Assembly: GCA_021325255.1 (NCBI GenBank)
Contig: JAJPHP010000044.1
Span: 1-29,368, forward strand
Source: Nitrososphaerota archaeon
GTDB taxonomy: Archaea; Thermoproteota; Nitrososphaeria; Nitrososphaerales; CADDZS01
Reading direction: 5' to 3'
DNA length: 29,368 bases
This document shows, piece by piece, positions 24,645-29,368 of the stretch (position 1 is its first letter; the number at the start of each line of letters is the position of its first letter). The notes under the pieces are model-generated. The model worked only from the letters and a program-made list of their open reading frames with translations, did no database searches and had not been told where the DNA came from. The position numbers and the translations under genes are program-made.

Positions 24645-25035
24645 CGCCTCTTCTTTGACCGCGTTTCTTTTAGAAGAAGAAAACGACGACCAAGAGAATA
24701 TTCGGAAGCTTTTGATCCAACGAGTGTGCGCAACAGAGCTCGTCATAACAGAGTCATGCAACGCCATTTTGACAGCGATTCGACGGAGACCCATTAACGA
24801 AGAACAAGCTGAAAAGGCCCTTGAGGTTCTGCTCAGCTTCATTGATACAAACATCAAGATCTTCAAGGAATCAGAGTCTCTTCTGAACGAGGCTTAGCAA
24901 AATGCTAGAGAAAATGGCATGGCCATTCATGATGGCATCTACATAGCGCTTGCAAAACAGCTTCACGGTTCTCTTTCTTCGCGAGATCCAAAACAGATCG
25001 AGATAGCGAAGAAATCAGGTGTAAGGGTAATCTAG
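24628..25035 (+). pseudogene. vapC: VapC PIN-domain toxin interrupted by a single TAG
   Basis: From GTG 24628 the frame begins MTVIIDASSLTAFLLEEEND and has the first two PIN acids (Asp in IIDAS, Glu in ITESCN). A TAG stands at 24895-24897 (codon 90). The same frame then continues without interruption to a TAG at 25033-25035 with IHDGIYIALAKQLHG and SSRDPKQIEIAKKSGVRVI, which supplies the third and fourth PIN acids. Joined, the length is 135 codons, normal for VapC. So one nonsense mutation has inactivated an otherwise perfect toxin, apparently recently. TAG is a common stop in other genes here, so recoding as an amino acid is unlikely. Confidence 0.85.
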
Positions 25036-25077
25036 TTCTTCGATGTCTAATCTCGAGTAGTTTGCGTGCAAAAAAAT

Positions 25078-25107
25078 GTCAGGGATTTGAAAGCGATCCA
25101 AAAATAT
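25078..25107 (+). repeat. 30-bp direct repeat, left copy, flanking AbrB-MazF
   Basis: Identical at 29 of 30 positions to 25894-25923 (starts GTCAGGGATTTGAAAGC). The single difference is G versus A. In one frame both read VRDLKAIQKY, and the difference is silent, so the repeat may derive from a coding sequence. Confidence 0.8.
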
Positions 25108-25172
25108 ATGCGACACTACCCTTGGACTTCGTTCACATTGCATCATCCGGAATACGCAATAGTCTTAATGCA

Positions 25173-25193
25173 TTTAAGTAAGAAGTTTCTTAC
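25173..25193 (+). promoter_or_regulatory. TATA box and 7-bp inverted repeat before the AbrB-MazF operon
   Basis: TTTAAG at 25173-25178 lies about 25 nt before ATG 25198, so the message is leaderless. Immediately downstream, GTAAGAA (25178-25184) and TTCTTAC (25187-25193) form an inverted repeat with a 2-bp spacer, a likely autoregulatory operator for the AbrB-type antitoxin. Confidence 0.6.
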
Positions 25194-25197
25194 CTAA

Positions 25198-25491
25198 ATG
25201 AGTAACAGTATGGCTCAACAGGTTAAGTTCAAAACAATAAGAATCTCTGAAAAGGGACAGGTAGCGATTCCAGTAGAGATCCAACGCGAAATGGGCATAG
25301 AAAAGGGGGATGAACTATTACTGATAAAGAAGGGAGAGAAGATTATATTGGAAAAGCCAAAGAAATTCAAGCGTACTTTGGCGGATGAGTTTGAGGACGT
25401 GCAACAAATTTCGGAATCCACGCTGAAGAAGGTCTGGCTCAACAAGAGTGACGAAATCTGGAATAGCTATCTTAAAGGCAGTAAGAAATAA
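25198..25491 (+). CDS. AbrB-type antitoxin of a MazF pair
   Basis: 97 residues: the AbrB fold is seen at 11-50 (KTIRISEKGQVAIPVEIQRE then MGIEKGDELLLIKKGEKIIL), followed by an acidic/aromatic C-terminal region (LADEFEDVQQIS onward) that would bind the toxin. ATG 25198 is chosen because of the TATA spacing; M5 is an alternative. The stop overlaps the MazF start by 1 nt (TAATG), so translation is coupled. Base composition is more A/T-rich than the catabolic island. Confidence 0.9.
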   Translation: MSNSMAQQVKFKTIRISEKGQVAIPVEIQREMGIEKGDELLLIKKGEKIILEKPKKFKRTLADEFEDVQQISESTLKKVWLNKSDEIWNSYLKGSKK

Positions 25492-25853
25492 TGATGGTAG
25501 TCCAACAACGGGATATTGTACTACTCAGGTTTCCATTTTCCGACTTGCAGGGGTCGAAGGTAAGGCCTGCTCTTGTAATTTCAAATGATTCATACAATTC
25601 GAAATCTGGCGATTTCATCGCAGTAGCAATTACTTCAAACCTGAAGACTAGGGGCTATTCTATTCCTCTAACCAATGAGGATCTACAAGAGGGCAAATTG
25701 ATTGTCAATAGCAAGATTAAACCTGACAAGATATTTTCTGCTAACAAGAAGCTTGTTCGAATGAATATAGGCAAAGCCAAGAATGCTATTCATCAAAAAG
25801 TGATCGGCTCGATCTCTGAGATAATTGGACTAGCGGCTGATTCCGCGAGCTGA
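25491..25853 (+). CDS. MazF/PemK-type toxin (endoribonuclease)
   Basis: The 120-residue protein has the MazF pattern: QRDIVLLRFPFSDLQGSKVR followed by PALVISNDSYN, a SGDFIAVAIT strand, and a SKIKPDKIFSANKKL block followed by the closing helix IHQKVIGSISEIIGL. Family members cut mRNA at short sequences and are held in check by the upstream antitoxin. The frame is intact. Two tandem ATG codons at 25491-25496. Together with its antitoxin it occupies almost the entire interval between two copies of a 30-bp direct repeat. Confidence 0.9.
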   Translation: MMVVQQRDIVLLRFPFSDLQGSKVRPALVISNDSYNSKSGDFIAVAITSNLKTRGYSIPLTNEDLQEGKLIVNSKIKPDKIFSANKKLVRMNIGKAKNAIHQKVIGSISEIIGLAADSAS

Positions 25854-25893
25854 ATGTTCCATCAAGGATCGTTTCTATAATCGCAAAGAAAAC

Positions 25894-25923
25894 CGTCAGG
25901 GATTTGAAAGCAATCCAAAAATA
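25894..25923 (+). repeat. 30-bp direct repeat, right copy, flanking AbrB-MazF
   Basis: Second copy of the repeat at 25078-25107, 816 bp away and in the same orientation. It starts 40 bp after the MazF stop. Confidence 0.8.
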
Positions 25924-25955
25924 TCCCTCAATTGCATCTTACCATGTGCCACTTA

Positions 25956-26342
25956 TTACTCCGAGACCACGTTTGCTAGGTCGTCGGGGTCAAGGGTTAA
26001 CTCCTTGAATTTTGTAACAATCTCTGCGTCCATCGTCACGAGCTTACATTTTGAGGCCTTGGCAACTTGAACGTAGGCTCCGTCGTAAAATGTAACGTTA
26101 TTTTTTGAGGCGGTTTCGTAGACTTCCTTCATATTCCTAGCTTCTTCCTTGTTCATGGAGTCCAGTATGATCTGCCATGAAGAGAGTAGCTTCGAGGCAT
26201 CCTTCACTTTCCTGTCATACAGAACGACGTTTCCCAGTTCGTACTTTGTAAGATCCATGATAGTCAGTCTTGGCAATAGCTTGAGAGACCCATCGCTGCT
26301 CATGCGAATCAGCATTGGGTAGAGCGCAGAAGTATCGACCAT
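25956..26342 (-). CDS. PIN-domain toxin (VapC-like), intact
   Basis: 128 residues from ATG 26342: MVDTSALYPMLIRM gives the first catalytic Asp, TKYELGNVV the Glu, FYDGAYVQVAKA the third acid and LVTMDAEI the fourth. The complete set of four acids suggests an active, Mg-dependent RNase. The upstream antitoxin gene ends 56 nt before this start; there is no overlap, unlike the other pairs in the window. It is convergent with the MazF operon. Confidence 0.85.
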   Translation of the reverse strand: MVDTSALYPMLIRMSSDGSLKLLPRLTIMDLTKYELGNVVLYDRKVKDASKLLSSWQIILDSMNKEEARNMKEVYETASKNNVTFYDGAYVQVAKASKCKLVTMDAEIVTKFKELTLDPDDLANVVSE

Positions 26343-26398
26343 GTACCTGCTGTCTATGCCGTCTTTCGTCTCTTGCGAGATTCTCTTACCCTCTTCAA

Positions 26399-26587
26399 CT
26401 ATTCCTCTTCACTCGTCCCGCTCATCTCTCGTTTGACTTCTTCTATTGCCAAGCGTACCATTTTCTCCCTCTTCTCTTGGATGGCTTTCTCCAGAGCATC
26501 TTCTACGGTATTTCGCACGTCAATCCCAAGACGCGCAGCCTCTTGTTTGACTTGGCGCCTGATCCTGACCGAAATAACTTCGCTCAA
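26399..26587 (-). CDS. Small antitoxin (VapB-like) partner of the PIN toxin
   Basis: 62 residues from TTG 26587: SEVISVRIRRQVKQEAARLG, then IDVRNTVEDALEKAIQEKREKM and a charged tail. The N-terminal strand plus helices look like a ribbon-helix-helix DNA-binding protein. ATGTTTAC occurs twice upstream (26617-26624 and 26647-26654, 30 bp apart), which may be binding sites. Gene order antitoxin-toxin fits type II systems. Confidence 0.75.
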   Translation of the reverse strand: MSEVISVRIRRQVKQEAARLGIDVRNTVEDALEKAIQEKREKMVRLAIEEVKREMSGTSEEE

Positions 26588-26674
26588 ATTTTTTCGCTCT
26601 TTCCTGTCGGAGCTGTATGTTTACACTTTTCGTAAGATTACATCTAATGTTTACGTACGTTGCTCGGAAGTTTC

Positions 26675-26827
26675 GAAAAAAGAAACTCGCTGTCATGGGA
26701 GATCAATTCGGGGGATCTTCCAATGTCAGACGCGTTAATTTCCGCAACATCTCGCCTTTTGACAGGCATCAGAGTATTCAGTGATGATGAGCACTTCAAG
26801 GGACTCGAAGGAATGAAAGTTGCGTAG
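26675..26827 (+). pseudogene. C-terminal half of a PIN-domain toxin
   Basis: In the frame ending at TAG 26825-26827 the peptide reads SWEINSGDLPMSDALISATS, then RLLTGIRVFSDDEHFKGLEG and MKVA. The SDALI-x-AT helix and the SDDEHF block are the third and fourth acidic motifs of PIN domains. The N-terminal half with the first Asp and the Glu is not found upstream, so this is a remnant; any ATG inside (26723) would give only 34 residues. It lies just upstream of, and divergent from, the intact antitoxin-PIN pair. Confidence 0.65.
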
Positions 26828-27142
26828 GTAGAATGAGAAGACGCAGTCAAATCTAGAATAGGAAAACACCTCTCAAAATGAGGATTTTTGTTAACACTAT
26901 TTAATCGGGCAATCATCTTCCTCTTCTCTTGTTTACAGAATCAAGCTTCGCTCCCAATTCGTATGAAATATTCAGCAGACACTCCCACCTTCTTGCGACA
27001 TGATAACAAAGGAAAAGGGAAAGATAGCCACAAAGGTATTCTGAACATTTCAAAATTTCAACCACACCATGGGATCTTACTGGTTTTTCCTCGACAAAAA
27101 GGGAAATGTTTTTTCTGACGCTCGACCGTCAATGAGGCTGAC
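26828..27142. other. 315-bp intergenic stretch
   Basis: No convincing gene. A small hairpin (CCTC/GAGG, about 26870-26884) followed by TTTTT and a TATA-like CTATTTAATC at about 26898 are visible, the latter pointing towards the TrmO gene but over 200 bp from it. A T6 tract is at about 27109. Confidence 0.4.
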
Positions 27143-27553
27143 TTGCCCAAGTACACCATAATACCAATCGGTTTCGTCAAATCCAAAATCAAGTCAAGAC
27201 GCGATGCTCCCCGATTCTATACGGAAGGAGCTCCTTCGGCTTTCTTAGAAATTATACCCAAGTATCGGCGGGGAGTCAGTCGAATTGAGGTGAACAATGA
27301 AATCATAGTGATCACTTGGTTGCATCGCGCGCGCCGAAGCGTCCTCCAGACCCATCCGAAGGGTAACATGTCTCTACCCTTGACCGGTGTCTTCCTGACG
27401 CGCTCGCCCGACAGGCCCAATCCTTTGGGGCTGCATCGATGCAAGGTTCTTGAAGTAACAGCTTCTGGCCTTCGCATCGAGCCAATTGAGGTTATTAATG
27501 GAACACCTGTGGTCGACATCAAGCCGGTGGTGTCAGAAGCGAAAGACTACTAG
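27143..27553 (+). CDS. trmO: TrmO/TsaA-family tRNA methyltransferase
   Basis: The 136-residue protein has the one-domain TrmO/VirR fold: IIPIGFVKS at the N terminus, the SAM-binding signature GVFLTRSPDRPNPLGLH (82-98), and GTPVVDIKPVV near the C terminus. The enzyme methylates N6 of t6A at tRNA position 37. Start TTG 27143. The family is housekeeping-like and marks the end of the mobile or decaying stretch. The Escherichia coli protein has an extra C-terminal domain that archaeal forms such as this lack. Confidence 0.92.
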   Translation: MPKYTIIPIGFVKSKIKSRRDAPRFYTEGAPSAFLEIIPKYRRGVSRIEVNNEIIVITWLHRARRSVLQTHPKGNMSLPLTGVFLTRSPDRPNPLGLHRCKVLEVTASGLRIEPIEVINGTPVVDIKPVVSEAKDY

Positions 27554-27818
27554 TTGATTGCGACCGTGAGTTGGAATTAGGAGGCTCCAAGGCTCAAAGT
27601 TTCTTCAATATTGTTCGGTCTCAAGGTTGCTGATCGAAGATGTTCGGCCAAACTCGATTGCTTTATCCTCTTTCGCATTGAATCCAAAAATTATTGATTC
27701 CGATTTATTTTCAGAAGATGCTTTCGCAAAAGCATGGAAGCGATCCAAGCGAAAAGCGGAAATGGTAATACAGGAAGAGTCAGAGCGAGAGAGCCGCAAC
27801 CGATTAGCGTCCCACCGG

Positions 27819-28190
27819 ATGTTAGGTGAGTTTATGAATCCAGCGAAAAACGTCGACGAATACATAGAAAGCGCCCCTAAGGAAGTTCAGCCGAAACTCA
27901 GGGAGATAAGGGCGGCTATCAGGGAGGCTGCCCCGGATGCTATAGAGAGCATCAGCTACGGGATGGCCTTTTACAGTTTCAGGGGAGAATCTGGATTCGG
28001 CGCACGGCTCTGCTACTTCGGGTTTTTGAAGAGCAAGAAGAAGAAAATTGTCTTCTATACCCGCCCAATGTTCCTTGAGGAGTACATGGACGAGGTGGAA
28101 ACGTACTTGTCCTCCAAGTCAGCTCTCCAATTCCATTTGGACAGGCCGATCCCGGTTCAGCTGATAAAAAAGTGGTCAGAAATGGGATAA
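27819..28190 (+). CDS. DUF1801 (YdhG-like) protein
   Basis: The domain starts at MLGEFMNPAKNVDEYIESAP and includes IREAAPDAIESISYGMAFYS, LCYFGFLKSKKKKIVFYT and the closing ALQFHLDRPIPVQLIKKW. These are small proteins of unknown function with a fold related to frataxin-like/YdhG structures. The frame is open upstream to TTG 27627, which would add a 64-residue, Ser/Lys-rich region unlike the family; ATG 27762 is another option. I prefer 27819 from domain length but there is no clear promoter to decide. Next to the tRNA methyltransferase gene with a gap of about 265 bp. Confidence 0.75.
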   Translation: MLGEFMNPAKNVDEYIESAPKEVQPKLREIRAAIREAAPDAIESISYGMAFYSFRGESGFGARLCYFGFLKSKKKKIVFYTRPMFLEEYMDEVETYLSSKSALQFHLDRPIPVQLIKKWSEMG

Positions 28191-28396
28191 GAAAGCACTT
28201 GGTCACGAAGCAGTAAGTAGCAGTCTGAATCAGGAAAATACTATTCTCGTCAACTAGAAATGAAACTGATCCTGTTTCCCTTGAAGGTCGGAATCTATAA
28301 CGACTCGGATTAATCTCGCCTCAATCAATCATGATCAAAGTATACAAAGAGTTCTGAAGACCTTTCAGGCGAAAACGAACCTTCAACTCCTCTGGC

Positions 28397-29107
28397 TTAG
28401 TGTATAAGCTCCTTTGGAACTCCCATTACCACTCTAGCAGCAGTATCAGGAGTAAACTGTCTGCCATTACATGCTGCGATTACGAAACGCGCACCGCCTA
28501 TCTTGGAGTAACTGTCACGGAGAACGAAGAACAAAAGGGGACCTTCGTCCGAGCCTCTGGAAACACGAACTGTACTTTCCAAGGATGCCCCTTTGCCTAC
28601 GATGAGATTTCCTTTCTTATCAAAAGTACAGAGAGCCGAGCTTCTCGGCTTTATTGACTTTCTTGCTTTCGTTTTCCCTTTTTTCTTGAGTGCATAGTAG
28701 GCACTTAAGGCAGTAACGCCTAACTTTTTAGCAATCTCCTTGTAATTCAAGCCCGATTCTGCAAGTCTCAGGGCCTCTGCTTCCTGAGCGGGCGTAATTT
28801 CTGACTCTTGGGACTCGTCTATTAGATGATTTGTGTCTCTACCGGTGCCCGCAATCCAAAAAGAGTAATCGGTCTTTCCATTTTCATTGAGTTTTGCTTT
28901 GAGTGAACTGTCTGAGGCGAGAGCAGGAAGTAGAAATTGGTATGTAAGCGGGATTAATTTAGGTTCCAACATGCGGTCTTTTGATTGTGAGGCGTTTGCC
29001 TTCTCAGATAACATGTAAATTGCTATTCCATTTGCCCTTCCAATCTCATGAAATCCTAGTTCATTTCGTTTCTTTTCCATTGCCTCAGTTTGCTGTCGTG
29101 GTGTCAC
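28397..29107 (-). CDS. Unrecognised protein with a helix-turn-helix
   Basis: 236 residues from GTG 29107; M10 (MEKKRNELGF) is an alternative. Residues about 103-140 (ITPAQEAEALRLAESGLNYK, then EIAKKLGVTALSAYYALKKK) look like a resolvase- or RNA-polymerase-sigma-like helix-turn-helix, followed by a basic stretch (KGKTKARKSIKPR). The N-terminal 100 residues and the C-terminal 75 (ends FTPDTAARVVMGVPKELIH) match no family I know. A DNA-binding regulator is the best guess. The G/C content is lower than in the catabolic island. Confidence 0.6.
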   Translation of the reverse strand: MTPRQQTEAMEKKRNELGFHEIGRANGIAIYMLSEKANASQSKDRMLEPKLIPLTYQFLLPALASDSSLKAKLNENGKTDYSFWIAGTGRDTNHLIDESQESEITPAQEAEALRLAESGLNYKEIAKKLGVTALSAYYALKKKGKTKARKSIKPRSSALCTFDKKGNLIVGKGASLESTVRVSRGSDEGPLLFFVLRDSYSKIGGARFVIAACNGRQFTPDTAARVVMGVPKELIH

Positions 29108-29368
29108 GATATCACCGTAAATCTAGATTGTTCTAGTTTCCAAACTGAATGGATTTGTATTTGAACGTACGCCTGAATGAATTAAGCAAAAGTGAAGCCA
29201 TCGTGCCTGACTCGCCTACCGCGAGATAAAATCGATTCGCGCTTATTAAGAAGATGTTTTGGCTGCTGTGTTGCACGATTCAAGCACGTAGTCTACTAAT
29301 TTTGTCTCAAGTGTGCTTGTACTGAGGCGCCCAATCTCACGGCATGTCAGACGACAGGAATTGGAGCA
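29108..29368. other. Terminal non-coding stretch
   Basis: No supported gene in the last 261 bp. A TATA-like CTTATTAAG near 29238 points rightwards and could belong to a gene beyond the window; the short frame after it ends quickly and looks random. Confidence 0.4.

Noticed and set aside
24895..24897. TAG as pyrrolysine codon in VapC
   Set aside because: Many genes of the window end in TAG (for example 6587, 7519, 11591, 17044), and VapC proteins are not known to use pyrrolysine. A nonsense mutation is simpler.
26644..26916. 90-codon minus-strand frame
   Set aside because: It lies opposite the PIN C-terminal remnant, whose motifs explain the region better.
1..29368. tRNA, rRNA, CRISPR array or complete insertion sequence
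   Set aside because: I looked for T-loop-like GTTCGA blocks, regular short repeats with spacers and transposase motifs on both strands and found none that hold up.

Overview
This window looks like chromosomal DNA from a mesophilic or moderately thermophilic archaeon, most likely of the Thermoproteota/Nitrososphaerota side. The sequence shows archaeal TATA-like boxes about 25 nt before start codons (leaderless genes), many TTG starts, a binding protein with one N-terminal membrane anchor followed by a Ser/Thr-rich linker, several F420-type luciferase-like oxidoreductases, and VapBC/AbrB-type toxin-antitoxin pairs. The lineage is an inference; there is no rRNA or ribosomal gene to test it.

Positions 1-23,100 form a dense small-molecule catabolism and uptake island. 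Left part: cupin (195-581). Then a five-gene minus-strand cluster (5819 down to 616): two luciferase-like oxidoreductases, a COG2159 amidohydrolase, a Rieske ferredoxin and a creatinase/M24-like protein whose metal ligands are replaced. Middle: a GNAT acetyltransferase, a metallo-beta-lactamase-fold hydrolase, a DUF1989 protein, two more luciferase-like oxidoreductases and an unusual TAXI-type binding protein without signal peptide. Then an SsuABC/TauABC-type importer (11648-13947, minus) divergent from its anchored binding protein (14188-15423, plus). Right part: a UbiD decarboxylase, a maleate-isomerase-type Asp/Glu racemase convergent with a DUF4392 (D-glutamate-cyclase-like) protein, a decayed AbrB-PIN pair, and a UbiD-TPP-enzyme pair on the minus strand. 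The TPP gene has no ATG/GTG/TTG at its real beginning. A reasonable reading is import of a small aromatic or heterocyclic carboxylate, (de)carboxylation by prenylated-FMN enzymes, F420/flavin redox steps and ring opening/hydrolysis, feeding dicarboxylate or amino-acid-like intermediates. The substrate cannot be named from sequence.

The island is bracketed by two related, inverted gene fragments that both read inwards (1-146 on plus; about 23,137-23,646 on minus, broken by a stop and frameshifts). They share most of about 115 bp and similar protein sequence, so they are paralogous remnants rather than simple transposon ends.

Positions 23,100-26,900 are a gene-poor, palindrome-rich stretch followed by toxin-antitoxin modules in various states: VapB with a VapC interrupted by a single TAG, an intact AbrB-MazF pair flanked by a 30-bp direct repeat, an antitoxin with an intact PIN toxin, and the C-terminal half of another PIN gene. 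The last part (27,100-29,110) carries TrmO-like tRNA methyltransferase, a DUF1801 protein and an unrecognised helix-turn-helix protein. No rRNA, tRNA, CRISPR array or complete insertion sequence was seen.
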